A stretch of 64,000 bases of DNA from Mya arenaria (Eukaryota > Mollusca > Bivalvia > Myida > Myidae): the NCBI RefSeq assembly GCF_026914265.1, contig NC_069123.1:49112949-49176948 (forward strand), read 5' to 3'. Positions within the stretch are counted from its first letter, which is position 1. Every line of letters starts with the position of its first letter. Of this stretch, positions 36,001-48,100 are shown in pieces. A program made the translations under genes and the position numbers. Under the pieces are notes generated by a model. That model made no database searches. It had not been told where the DNA came from and saw only the letters and a program-made list of their open reading frames with translations.

Positions 36001-39000
36001 AGTATCAGTGACTCCTGGGGCTGACATGAATTGTCAAGAGTTGTTGTGGGTTCTGGGTGAAGTTGTAGTATCAGTGTCTGCTGGGGCTGACATGAATTGT
36101 CAAGGGTTGTAGTGGGTTCTGGGTGAAGTTGTAGTATCAGTGACTCCTGGGGCTGACATGAATTGTCAAGAGTTGTTGTGGGTTCTGGGTGAAGTTGTAG
36201 TATCAGTGTCTGCTGGGGCTGACATGAATTGTCAGGGGTTGTAGTGGGTTCTGGGTGAAGTTGTAGTATCAGTGACTCCTGGGGCTGACATGAATTGTCA
36301 AGAGTTGTTGTGGGTTCTGGGTGAAGTTGTAGTATCAGTGTCTGCTGGGGCTGACATGAATTGTCAAGGGTTGTAGTGGGTTCTGGGTGAAGTTGTAGTA
36401 TCAGTGACTCCTGGGGCTGACATGAATTGTCAAGGGTTGTTTTGGGTTCTGGGTGAAGTTGTAGGATCAGTGTCTGCTGGGGCTGACATGAATTGTCAAG
36501 AGTTGTTGTGGGTTCTGGGTGAAGTTGTAGTATCAGTGTCTGCTGGGGCTGACATGAATTGTCAAGGGTTGTAGTGGGTTCTGGGTGAAGTTGTAGTATC
36601 AGTGTCTGCTGGGGCTGACATGAATTGTCAAGGGTTGTTGTGGGTTCTGGGTGAAGTTGTAGTATCAGTGACTCCTGGGGCTGACATGAATTGTCAAGGG
36701 TTGTTGTGGGTTCTGGGTGAAGTTGTAGTATCAGTGACTCCTGGGGCTGACATGAATTGTCAAGGGTTGTTGTGGGTTCTGGGTGAAGTTGTAGTATCAG
36801 TGACTCCTGGGGCTGACATGAATTGTCAAGAGTTGTTGTGGGTTCTGGGTGAAGTTGTAGTATCAGTGACTCCTGGGGCTGACATGAATTGTCAAGAGTT
36901 GTTGTGGGTTCTGGGTGAAGTTGTAGTATCAGTGACTCCTGGGGCTGACATGAATTGTCAAGAGTTGTTGTGGGTTCTGGGTGAAGTTGTAGTATCAGTG
37001 ACTCCTGGTGCTGACATGAATTGTCAAGAGTTGTTGTGGGTTCTGGGTGAAGTTGTAGTATCAGTGACTCCTGGGGCTGACATGAATTGTCAAGAGTTGT
37101 TGTGGGTTCTGGGTGAAGTTGTAGTATCAGTGACTCCTGGGGCTGACATGAATTGTCAAGAGTTGTTGTAGGTTCTGGGGGAAGTTGTAGTATCAGTGAC
37201 TCCTGGGGCTGACATGAATTGTCAAGAGTTGTTGTAGGTTCTGGGGGAAGTTGTAATATCAGTGTTTGCTGATACCGACATGAATTGTCAAGGGTTGTTG
37301 TGGGTTCTGGGTGAAGTTGTAGTATCAGTGACTCCAGGGGCTGACATGAATTGTCAAGAGTTGTTTTGGGTTCTGGGTGAAGTTGTAGTATCAGTGTCTG
37401 CTGATACCGACATGAATTGTCAAGGGTTGCTGTGGGTTCTGGGTGAAGTTGTAGTATCAGTGTCTGCTGATACCGACATGAATTGTCAAGGGTTGTTGTG
37501 GGTTCTGGGTGAAGTTGTAGTATCAGTGACTCCTGGGGCTGACATGAATTGTCAAGGGTTGTTGTGGGTTCTGTGTGAAGTTGTAGTATCAGTGTCTGCT
37601 GATAAGGACATGAATTGTCAAGGGTTGTTGTGGGTTCTGGTTGAAGTTGTAGTATCAGTGACTCCTGGGGCTGACATGAATTGTCAAGGGTTGTTGTGGG
37701 TTCTGTGTGAAGTTGTAATATCAGTGTCTGCTGATACCGACATGAATTGTCAAGAGTTGTTGTGGGTTCTGGGTGAAGTTGTAGTATCAGTGTCTGCTGG
37801 GGCTGACATGAATTGTCAAGGGTTGTTGTGGGTTCTGGGTGAAGTTGTAGTATCAGTGACTCCTGGGGCTGACATGAATTGTCAAGGGTTGTTGTGGGTT
37901 CTGGGTGAAGTTGTAGTATCAGTGACTCCTGGGGCTGACATGAATTGTCAAGGGTTGTTGTGGGTTCTGGGTGAAGTTGTAGTATCAGTGACTCCTGGGG
38001 CTGACATGAATTGTCAAGAGTTGTTGTGGGTTCTGGGTGAAGTTGTAGTATCAATGACTCCTGGGGCTGACATGAATTGTCAAGAGTTGTTGTGGGTTCT
38101 GGGTGAAGTTGTAGTATCAGTGACTCCTGGGGCTGACATGAATTGTCAAGAGTTGTTGTGGGTTCTGGGTGAAGTTGTAGTATCAGTGACTCCTGGGGCT
38201 GACATGAATTGTCAAGAGTTGTTGTGGGTTCTGGGTGAAGTTGTAGTATCAGTGACTCCTGGGGCTGACATGAATTGTCAGGAGTTGTTGTAGGTTCTGG
38301 GTGAAGTTGTAGTATCAGTGACTCCTGGGGCTGACATGAATTGTCAAGAGTTGTTGTAGGTTCTGGGGGAAGTTGTAATATCAGTGTCTGCTGATACCGA
38401 CATGAATTGTCAAGGGTTGTTGTGGGTTCTGGGTGAAGTTGTAGTATCAGTGACTCCAGGGGCTGACATGAATTGTCAAGAGTTGTTGTGGGTTCTGGGT
38501 GAAGTTGTAATATCAGTGTCTGCTGATACCGACATGAATTGTCAAGGGTTGCTGTGGGTTCTGGGTGAAGTTGTAGTATCAGTGTCTGCTGATACCGACA
38601 TGAATTGTCAAGGGTTGTTGTGGGTTCTGGGTGAAGTTGTAGTATCAGTGACTCCTGGGGCTGACATGAATTGTCAAGGGTTGTTGTGGGTTCTGTGTGA
38701 AGTTGTAGTATCAGTGTCTGCTGATAAGGACATGAATTGTCAAGGGTTGTTGTGGGTTCTGGTTGAAGTTGTAGTATCAGTGACTCCTGGGGCTGACATG
38801 AATTGTCAAGAGTTGTTGTGGGTTCTGGGTGAAGTTGTAGTGTCAGTGACTCCTTGGGCTGACATGAATTGTCAAGAGTTGTTGTGGGTTCTTGATGAAG
38901 TTGTAATATCAGTGTCTGCTGATACCGACATGAATTGTCAAGGGTTGTTGTGGGTTCTGGGTGAAGTTGTAGTATCAGTGACTCCTGGGGCTGACATGAA

Positions 39001-41046
39001 TTGTCAAGAGTTGTTGTGGGTTCTGGGTGAAGTTGTAGTATCAGTGACTCCTGGGGCTGACATGAATTGTCAAGGGTTGCTGTGGGTTCTGGGTGAAGTT
39101 GTAGTATCAGTGTCTGCTGATACTGACATGAATTGTCATGAGTTGTTGTGGGTTCTGGGTAAAGTTGTAGTATCAGTGTCTGCTGATACCGACATGAATT
39201 GTCGAGGGTTGTTGTGGGTTCTGGGTGAAGTTCTAGTATCAGTGTCTGCTGATACCGACATGAATTGTCAAGAGTTGTTGTGGGTTCTGGGTGAAGTTGT
39301 AGTATCAGTGTCTGCTGATACTGACATGAATTGTCAAGAGTTGTTGTGGGTTCTGGGTAAAGTTGTAGTATCAGTGTCTGCTGATACCGACATGAATTGT
39401 CAAGAGTTGTTGTGGGTTCTGGGTGAAGTTGTAGTATCAGTGTCTGCTGATACTGACATGAATTGTCAAGGGTTGTTGTGGGTTCTGGGTGAAGTTGTAG
39501 TATCAGTGTCTGCTGATACCGACATGAATTGTCATGAGTTGTTGTGGGTTCTGGGTGAAGTTGTAGTATCAGTGTCTGCTGATACCGACATGAATTGTCA
39601 AGGGTTGTTGTGGGTTCTGGGTGAAGTTCTAGTATCAGTGTCTGCTGATACTGACATGAATTGTCAAGAGTTGTTGTGGGTTCTGGGTGAAGTTGTAGTA
39701 TCAGTGTCTGCTGATACCGACATGAATTGTCAAGGGTTGTTGTGGGTTCTGTGTGAAGTTGTAGTATCAGTGTCTGCTGATAAGGACATGAATTGTCAAG
39801 GGTTGTTGTGGGTTCTGGTTGAAGTTGTAGTATCAGTGACTCCTGGGGCTGACATGAATTGTCAAGGGTTGTTGTGGGTTCTAGGTGAAGTTGTAGTATC
39901 AGTGTCTGCTGATACCGACATGAATTGTCAAGGGTTGTTGTGGGTTCTGGGTGAAGTTGTAGTATCAGTGTCTGCTGATACGGACATGAATTGTCAAGGG
40001 TTGTTGTGGGTTCTTGGTGAAGTTGTAGTATCAGTGTCTGCTGATACCGACATGAATTGTCAAGGGTTGTTGTGGGTTCTGGGTGAAGTTATAGTATCAG
40101 TGTCTGCTGATACCGACATGAAGTGTCAAGGGTTGTTGTGGGTTCTGGGTGAAGTTCTAGTATCAGTGTCTGCTGATACCGACATGAATTGTCAAGGGTT
40201 GTTGTGGGTTCTGGGTGAAGTTGTAGTATCGGTGTCTGCTGATACCGACATGAATTGTCAAGGGTTGTTGTGGGTTCTGGGTGAAGTTGTAATATCAGTG
40301 TCTGCTCTGCCTCTCACTAAAGAGGTTGTGGGTTTTGTCCCAACCAGTGATACTTTCTCAAGGCCTCTTGATATGGCCAATTAGTACTGGTGTCTTTCCA
40401 GGAAAATAACAAAAGAGGGATTCCATAAACATCCTTATTGCAATCAAGCTTAAAGAAATAGGCATTTTAATAAATAAGTTGTTTAAATTTGACCTTATGG
40501 ACTTTTTCACTATATTAGTCATTATGTTTCTGAACAAAAAGAACAGAATTTATGCATTGACATACTTACATTATACAATTATGTTTTTATTTTTTTTGTA
40601 ATAAAAGAATGTTCTAAAGTCATGTTTTGTTTCAGGGTTACCACAAAGGACTAGCCTTCGGGGAGAAGGTGTTCAGGGGCAAGAACTATGGCGTGTGCAG
40701 AATTGATTCTGGCTACAAGTTTGATTGGATTTTGGTGCCAAAAGAACAAGAACAAGCTATCATTGACTCAGTTAAATCGTCCTATCCAACAAAAGAAACT
40801 GTTGTTCCATACGAGGTTACTGTTCCTCCTCTCATGAAAATGTTTATAAGTGGTGAGCTGAAGGCCCATGGGTATAGAGTTTCAGAAGACATGTTTGTGA
40901 CAAAGAGAAAAATTATCAAGAGTAAGTACAGCTTTGCTAAGCTGGATAAAAGTGCTGAAGATGTTCCCCCTGCCCCAGAGTACAAACTCATGATGAAGCA
41001 AGTGAAGAGGTCGATAAAGAAATCGGATGAAAAGGAAATCAGTTGA
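30092..41046 (+). CDS. mrps34: Mitochondrial small-subunit ribosomal protein mS34 (MRPS34), two coding exons
   Basis: Exon 1 is 30092-30268 and exon 2 is 40636-41046, joined in phase 0 (AAG|GTATAC and TTTGTTTCAG|GGT), for 195 residues. MSVIYVGKESYFHGKSLFQI, GIGRMVMRKKW, EPSYYRLTQV, AFGEKVFRGKNYG and DWILVPKEQE match the order of blocks in human and fly mS34 (GLGRLVTRKSW, EPCYWRLTRV, GILTFKGKTE, DWRLVPKHEE). The protein is a metazoan-type component of the mitochondrial ribosome small subunit. Start context is AAAAATG. The single visible intron is 10.4 kb and carries several mobile elements and a 4.6-kb minisatellite. I found no further exon inside it. The C-terminal tail is lysine-rich. Confidence 0.9.
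30269..32396. other. First part of MRPS34 intron, mostly single-copy
   Basis: No exon, RNA gene or long repeat apart from a possible small inverted-repeat element at 31396-31783. The phrase ACTAGGATTC recurs at about 30580 and 31290. Confidence 0.35.
31396..31783. mobile_element. Possible 388-bp inverted-repeat element
   Basis: AGTACCTAAATAAGG at 31396-31410 is repeated in reverse complement at 31769-31783. A TTCC/GGAA and ACAGT context is shared nearby. There is no clear target duplication and no coding content. Confidence 0.35.
32610..33221 (-). mobile_element. Nested hairpin-ended element with CTCTTGTT terminus
   Basis: It begins TTTTTATGCCCCCGAAGGTG and continues GGGCATATT (hairpin TATGCCC/GGGCATA), then a (CCGT)n tract and two copies of a unit of about 183 bp with GGGCTGTAACTTTCCC and AAGGTCAAGGTCACACTT. 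It ends GACAGCTCTTGTT. It is the same architecture as 6301-6929 in reverse orientation, inserted inside the TTAA element. Confidence 0.7.
33318..33393 (-). other. tRNA-like segment (Cys-like) inside the TTAA element
   Basis: The minus strand has an A-box-like TAGCACAGTGAATAC, a loop CTGCACA (GCA in anticodon position) and a B-box-like AGTTCGAGGCC. The acceptor stem does not close properly. It is probably a tRNA-derived promoter or a decayed SINE rather than a tRNA gene. Confidence 0.5.
34228..35456 (-). mobile_element. Hairpin-ended element with CTCTTGTT terminus
   Basis: The left end AAGAGCTCAGCTGGAGCTAT can form a small hairpin; the right end is CTTGAGCCTCTTGTT. The interior includes a CCGTCC tract near the hairpin end, TTCCTTGGATGG-like phrases shared with 41200, and the phrase GGTCAGAATGTGTATG shared with 42550 and 43750. 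There is no coding content. Confidence 0.55.
35675..40306 (+). repeat. 66-bp minisatellite, about 70 copies, in MRPS34 intron
   Basis: The unit is 66 bp and contains GCTGACATGAATTGTCAAG, GGTTGTTGTGGGTTCTGG and GTGAAGTTGTAGTATCAGTG. Variants at one site (GACTCCTGGGGC, GTCTGCTGGGGC, GTCTGCTGATACC, GTCTGCTGATAAGG) show blocks. The left kilobase alternates two variants as a 132-bp dimer, the middle is mostly the first variant and the right is mostly GATACC. A segment starting at 37262 repeats at 38384 (1122 bp, 17 units), and the GATAAGG marker recurs at 37601, 38723 and 39779 (17 and 16 units apart). As 66 is 22 codons, frames stay open on both strands (up to 809 codons on the minus strand). Its position in an intron and its lack of any flanking gene structure favour non-coding. 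Confidence 0.93.
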
Positions 41047-41968
41047 ATGTTGCTTTTGGTAAATCAACTGTGTAAGATATTCTTATAAAATAATCATAAA
41101 TCTGGAAAAAAAGTTTTACTTTGTTATGTTGCAAGAATTATTTTGCATGATTTCTTAAAAGTTGGGGCATATAAGTTTGACTTAAATTGCGTGGTCAGTT
41201 TAGAGGAAACTTCACATGGATGTTCCTTGGATGGTGCCCTTTCAAAATTGTTCAAAGAATTGAATTCCATTCATGACTGTGGTTGCTATGGCAACCGAAA
41301 GAAAACAGTCTTTTCTTTGACAAAAACCATGCGGTCTTGAGCTTAGATAGTTGGTGTGCTTTTTCGAATTATGCCCATTGGGTAAAAACTAGCACCGTGT
41401 GATCATTAGGGCCAACACGACCCTCTTGTTCTTCTTAAGTAAGAAATAGGCAATGGTTAAAGATCAAAGATCATGGTGGTCAACAGTTACTTGAAAACTG
41501 TGTCCGCACAATAAATTGGGAACATTTTTATGTAAGCCCATAAACCTTCAGTGGGAGTTTGCTCAGTAGGTGACCCCGAGGGTCAGCATTGCCGTCAAGG
41601 TCACAGACATTGAATATGAACAATTTTTAGGTGACATTTTCTTCACCGTCTTTCTTTAGACTAAGTAAGAATGTTCGTCTTCGAGAGATATTGGTCGAGT
41701 TCAATTAATGGCAATGTTAGACTTTAAAGGTCACAAAATAACATGTATTGAAACGCTTGTTGACACTTGAAGTCATATTTTGTACCCCATCTTACCTAAT
41801 TTAACAATCTATCAGAAAATTTAATAATCATCAAGGGAGGGAACTCTCTCAGCGCCGAATGTTTAATTGTCCGCCCTATTTTATTTTGGCGCCTTTCTCA
41901 CTTGTTCTCTAGTTTTAATCCGGTTCGGACGTGTGTTTATGGAGTTTGCCTAAATGTTTGTCTTTTTA
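41047..41968. other. MRPS34 3' flank with element fragments
   Basis: Contains a fragment ending GACCCTCTTGTT at 41430 whose interior (TGGATGTTCCTTGGATGG, TATGGCAACC) is shared in type with 34228-35456. No gene is visible. Confidence 0.4.
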
Positions 41969-42763
41969 TACGTCCCTTTCCGAAAAACGGGACGTACTAG
42001 CCATTATCGTCATTCAAGAGTGATCTCTTTTTAATCATAGAAATTACCTAAAAGCAGTCTTGTTCGATCATCAATAACTTCAGAAGCCTTTTTGGCCAGA
42101 ATGTGTATTGGCACAGACAGAATATCTTTGTCAGGTTCGATAACCAGCCATGTCGCTGACACATTTAAGAGTTATTGGCCTTTAAATATAGATACGTGGT
42201 AGACAATCCCAGTAAATTCCGCATTTGAAAAATATGCAAAAACTGCGAAAGATACGTGTTGTAGGCAATGTGATACATCAGTAAGAAAGATCCAATGCGT
42301 TGTACACAACGATATCAGTTCTATGTTGAGTTTTGACAATATTCTTTCTTACAATGGTATCATCGGGTGTCTATTCCCTTTATTGATAGAACTTACATAA
42401 AGTTGGTATTGTCCGCTCAATAACTTTAAAGGCAAATAAAGCCTTTGTCCAATCATAACCGAACTAGGTCAGATTGTGTTTTAGCATAATATCTCGAACA
42501 AGTTTGATAATCAGCCGGGTTTCTTTAGTCACGTTATGGCCCACTAAATTTGGTCAGAATGTGTATGGGCAGAACATCTTGGTCAGGTTCGATAACCAGC
42601 CATGTCGCCTCAGTCAAAACAGAGCTGGTATTACCCTCGAATTGACAAAAAATGTCTGCAGAATGACTGATCTCTGAATTCGCTTAAAGTACAACCACTT
42701 ATCACCAAACTTGGTGTCCTAACATTTGAACGGGTGTATTTTGCGACAGTAGGTACTCTTGTT
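41969..42763 (-). mobile_element. Hairpin-ended element with CTCTTGTT terminus
   Basis: The left end is a clear hairpin, TACGTCCC...GGGACGTA (41969-41996), preceded by CTTTTTA. The right end is TAGGTACTCTTGTT. Inside, GTCAGAATGTGTAT and GATAACCAGCCATGTCGC occur twice. There is no coding content. Confidence 0.6.
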
Positions 42764-43076
42764 TAAATACATGTCAATCCACCAGACAACCATTTTGGAT
42801 AAGATTCATGAAGCCACATGTTCAACCCAATCGTTACGGAACTTGGTACGTGCGTCTCCATGGGAGCATTTTGATTAAACCATAGGTTGACCCTCAGTCT
42901 GCTCACCCCTCGGGGGAAAAAAACTGGACGCTGAAATAACTCCTTAAGTATTCACGCTATGTTTAAGAAACAAACAGTTCGTGTTCTAGACGATCAGATT
43001 TCTATTTTTGTTCAGAAACTTTACATTTAACACACCAAATTGTCAATCGTAAGTGGTCATACATTCCCCGACTTTT

Positions 43077-43948
43077 AGCCCACCTTAGCCGTAGGCTGAG
43101 GGTGAGCTATTAGAATCGATGAATGTCCGTCGTCCTTCGTCCGTCCACACTCTGTTAACACTCTAGTGGTCACATTTTTGCCTCAATTTTCACGAAACTT
43201 GGTCAGGATGTTTGTCCCAGTAATAACTCGGACGAGTTCGAATATGGGTCATCTGGGAACATCGGTTGTTTCGTTGATTTCTACCTCATGGGTCATCTGG
43301 GGTCAAAAACTAGGTCACAGAGCCCAAATAGGGAAAAACCTTGTTAACAATCTAAAGGTAACATGTTCAGCCCAAATACCCTGGAAATTTGTGAGAAAGG
43401 TTGTTTTGATATTTTTAAGTTAAGTTCGAATATGGGTCATCTTGGTTTTTTTATTGTTATTTTATGATTATAAATTGGTATTTGAAAGTACCAACTTCAA
43501 ACTTCATGAACTTATTTACAGTAAATTGTGATTTTTTGTGACGAGTTATATAAATCCAACCCTAATATCGCAAGAGTTATTGTCCTTTGTATCTTTTTAA
43601 ACAAATACATATTTGTCATGTTGTTACACGCCTGTTAAAAAATTGACATATAATAGTTCCTCCTATGGTGTATGGAAGGGCAGACAGGAACCATCCAGTA
43701 TGTAGTCCGATCAATTACTTTTGAATCCTTTGTCAAATCATGACCAAATTTGGTCAGAATGTGTATGAACGTGTTTGATAATTAGCAAAATTAGCGTTTG
43801 TCCAATCATCACAAAATTTGGTGAGAATGTGAATGGGCATAATACATCAGAGAAGCCAAATCCCTGTTATTGCCCTTTAGTTATCAACAAGTCTACGGCA
43901 CAAAGTTTTACTTAGGTGAGAGATATAGGACCCATTGGCCCTCTTGTT
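43077..43948 (-). mobile_element. Hairpin-ended element with CTCTTGTT terminus
   Basis: The left end forms a hairpin, TAGCCCACCTTAGCC with GGCTGAGGGTGAGCTA (43077-43113), followed by a CCGTCG/CCGTCC tract. The right end is CCATTGGCCCTCTTGTT. The phrase TTGGTCAGAATGTGTATG is shared with the previous elements. There is no coding content. Confidence 0.65.
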
Positions 43949-45117
43949 TATTTTACTCTTATAAACCTCTTACAACGAAAACAGAGACACCATACTCACT
44001 GTTAACGTACATTTCTCATTTATTTTGACTACAACGGAAGACGGGTTGAAGCATTTTTAACGCATAACAAAATGTTAGTGCTCCAAGGATTGTCCGCCGC
44101 ATACATGGAACTTTGTTTACAAGTGGAAAAGGGTAAATATTGTTACTATGGCTACACAATCAGTAGGGGATCATGGTACACTGTGACTTTGTAAGAATGC
44201 GTGTCCCTATGAAATATATCCGGTATGTCCAGTTTGATCATTTAAACATTTAATATATACTGTCAACTATTATAAAAAGAATTACTCACACTTGTCAAGA
44301 TTTACCCAATCTTTGCCGAACAATGGATACTAAGATACTTGTGATCGAATCCGGGCCGTCATGTTCCATTTACTGTAAGGCGCTGTTTTTAACCATTTCA
44401 AGTCCAAAATAAAGACACAAATATAGAGAGGTCATAAACTTAATGGTGGAAGAAATGTTCTGACACAATGTTGGTGCATAATTTATTTGTCGAGCGGTTC
44501 TACATGTTTTTATAATGTGGTTACTGGAGAAAAACGCTGTAAACTGTCGGCTTTCATTTTGGACAGACCTGTGAAGTCTTTCGATGTCGGATACAGTTTA
44601 ACAATTTCCAACTCATATCCTTGATATATCACCAGTAGGGAGCGATCGAGTCTTTAAACCTTGCAGATAAAGTGATATTCAAGGGTCAAACCATTTCAAT
44701 ACGTAGAGTGATTCACAAACTGAAGAGCATTTTCTCCTGGGATACTGGGATAAATGCATATAAGTTTAAAATCATTTTATTAAAGGCCTCCATGTTGAAC
44801 ATGAATTAAAAAAAACAAAAGTATTCTGTTTGTCCAACACACCATCAACCAGACAACCCGGAGAAAGCTAAAACAACCACCTGATTTAAAAGAATCAGGC
44901 TCAATCGCAACTTCTCGCCGAGCTTGGTTCTATTGAAAAATTTATAACGTGATATATATTATAAACAAAATAGTAAATGCTATTTTAAGATTAATGTAGA
45001 TAAAGACTTCTGAGTTCACCAATATGGTAGACTATTCTATGGGAGTAAACTGGCACAAATAAGTAGGGAATGTATGACAACTTTTTACAACACCCTCGCA
45101 CAGCATACTATAATGAC
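43949..45117. other. Intergenic, no gene seen
   Basis: Single-copy-looking AT-rich sequence. No frame, RNA or repeat that I can support. Confidence 0.4.
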
Positions 45118-45120
45118 TTA

Positions 45121-48100
45121 GCTGTGTGAAGTTAGCTAAACATACGACATTGGACATTGGACATTCAAAATCGAATGTTGTGCTGGCACGACATTGGACA
45201 TTGGACATTCAAAAGTGAAAGTCGTGCTAGCACGACATTGGACATTGGACATTCAAAATCGAATGTTGTGCTGGCACGACATTGGACATTGGACATTCAA
45301 AAGTGAAAGTCGTGCTGGCACGACATTGGACATTGGACATTCAAAATCGAATGTTGTGCTGGCACAACATTGGACATTGGACATTCAAAAGTGAAAGTCG
45401 TGCTGGCACGACATTGGACATTGGACATTCAAAAGTGAAAGTCGTGCTGGCACAACATTGGACATTGGACATTCAAAAGTGAAAGTCGTGCTGGCACAAC
45501 ATTGGACATTGGACATTCAAAAGTGAAAGTCGTGCTGGCACGACATTGGACATTGGACATTCAAAATCGAATATTGTGCTGGCACGACATTGGACATTGG
45601 ACATTCAAAATCGAATGTTGTGCTGGCACGACATTGGACATTGGACATTCAAAAGTGAAAGTCGTGCTGGCACGACATTGGACATTCAAAATCGAATGTT
45701 GTGCTGGCACGACATTTGACATTGGACATTCAAAATTGAAAGTCGTGCTGGCACGACAGTGGACATTGGACATTCAAAAATGAAAGTCGTGCTAGCAGCT
45801 AGCACATTCAAATCAGTGTATGACATGTTTTATGAATGAATGGGTTTTTTTACCGACTTTAAATTAATTTGGATGGCATGCAATTTTCGGATATTTTGTT
45901 TGTTTGAGATATTGTCTTGAAATTATTTGAAAAGGGTTAGAGATCACAAAGCAATGAACCATTATAAAATTTATTAACACCAAGAGAGCATTGTCATGAC
46001 GATTCCATCGCAATATTTGAAACTTAAGCATGATTCAGATATATATGATGTCACATATGCAGAGAAAGATTCAAATGAATATACTTATGAATGGTCGTGG
46101 ATTATATGTAGACAAAAAGTGATAATGCTTTCAAAATGGCATTTTTAATAAGCTTAATGTAATCGTCCGTACACCTTTTTTATCTGGTTTTACGTAAACA
46201 CAAAAGAAATATTGTCAATGAGTCGATAAAGTAACCTATTCCTGCCTGTTGACTTGTTTTTTTTATCGACTCAGTTAGTCGAACATGCTACGTCGTCTTT
46301 ATTTGGTAAAGTTTATATGAAATAATTGTGTTCGATAAACCTTTTTGATATTTATAAGTCGACAGAATTACACAAAGCGTTTTATAATCAATCGCATCGA
46401 CATTAAATAATTCCAAATGACGTCTTCATCACATACGACATAAGTTCTTATAGGTTTTACAGAATATACAATTTATACATGTAAAATGTGACACCAGAGA
46501 CATTGGAAATGGCATCTCGGACAGAACTGACAATGGTTGAAAGGGTTGAAAGGAAACAAAGCGCAAATAATTATATAAACCCAACAAATGTGCACTTCAG
46601 TATGTGTTTATCTACAGAGCTTTAGAATAATTATATTACATTTATGAATGTGTCTGCATTTACGTGGGAATACATATGTATATCAATCGAAAGGATTGTT
46701 TTAATACAACTCTCAATAACAATGTTGCGGACTTTCAAATACAAGTTTCTTTGTTAAATATGTGTTAGGTACCTCAAAGGTATAATATTGTCGGACATGG
46801 ATGTGACTTAAGGCAACATACACACATCTAAACTTGTCAATGCATAAACCATTGGCGATAATGCTACATTTTGATGCATGGGGATCCCATATAAGTTTGG
46901 TATTATTTTAAAGGGTACTTCTGACAGATAATTAATGAGTAAAAATGTCCAACAATTATTATTTGTATACTGGTTGTCGTTTCATTATATTTTTTCTCTT
47001 AATATTTACCACTTCCATTGGATGCCTGAATAATATTTGGTCACTATGAATAGACAGATATACGTTATTATAAACCATATTTTAAAAAATAAAAGCCAAG
47101 TTGTATGTCGTTATTTAACACAATAATTTGAATGGACAAATTAGAATTGCAGCCTTATCACCAGTCAAAGATTTCGGATATATATATTTCTGCCACCTCA
47201 GAAAAGTAGATTCAAACATTTGTCCATGCGTGGAATTCTTATCTTCCCAACGGGCAAAGATAAACAAGTACCCGTATGGAACTCTTTTTATTGCCTTCAC
47301 TTTGCTGCATCCAGAACTATTTAAAGAACGATTTGACTATTAACATAATCTGAATCACTGCGCGAATATCTATGACAACCAGGAATTGTCATATATCTAT
47401 GCGCACATTATTTTCACTACGCACAAAAAATTTCCAGCGATAAAATACATTTTTACATTATTTTGTTTAACTGAGGTGAGAGAAAAAACATCTACCATAG
47501 TCGCTCGTGTAAGATAGGTTCATACCAACCCTCGCACAGGGTGTTCTGCGGAAACAGGTAAACCTCGTTTTCGCAAAAGACCCTACGCTCGGGTTGGGCT
47601 GAACCCATCTTACACTCTCGGCCATGGAAGATACTAATAGGCCACATAATGTGATTCTTGAGAAAAAAAATAAACTTGAGTGCTTCTACACTTGACAAAA
47701 AATAGCGTGAGACGGTGTCCAAGTGTGCATGTCGTGTGGTTTTGAATGTCCAATGTCGTGCTAGCACAACATTCGATTTTGAATGTCCAATGTCGTGCCA
47801 GCACAACATTCGATTTTGAATGTCCAATGTCCAATGTCGTGCTAGCACGACTTTCACTTTTGAATGTCCAATGTTCAATGTCGTGCCAGCACAACATTCG
47901 ATTTTGAATGTCCAATGTCGTGCCAGCACAACATTCGATTTTGAATGTCCAATGTCCAATGTCGTGCCAGCACGACTTTCACTTTTGAATAACCAATGTC
48001 CAATGTCGTGCCAGCACAACATTCGATTTTGAATGTCCAATGTCTAATGTCGTGCTAGCACGACTTTCACTTTTGAATGTCCAATGTCCAATGACGTGCC

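Noticed and set aside
35625-38054. An 809-codon minus-strand frame and 343- and 666-codon plus-strand frames of 22-residue repeats
   Set aside because: They lie within the 66-bp minisatellite inside an intron of MRPS34. The period is a multiple of three, so frames stay open on both strands without selection. No start context, splice sites or non-repeat domain accompany them.
45194-45783. Regularly spaced short repeats resembling a CRISPR array
   Set aside because: The spacing sequences are themselves repeats, unit length varies little, the DNA is eukaryotic, and the arrays form the inverted arms of a transposon. No cas-like gene is present.
47492-48040. A 182-codon minus-strand frame reaching into unique sequence of the satellite element
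   Set aside because: The first half is minisatellite and the second half is the long imperfect palindrome; no domain is recognisable, so it is not called a transposase.
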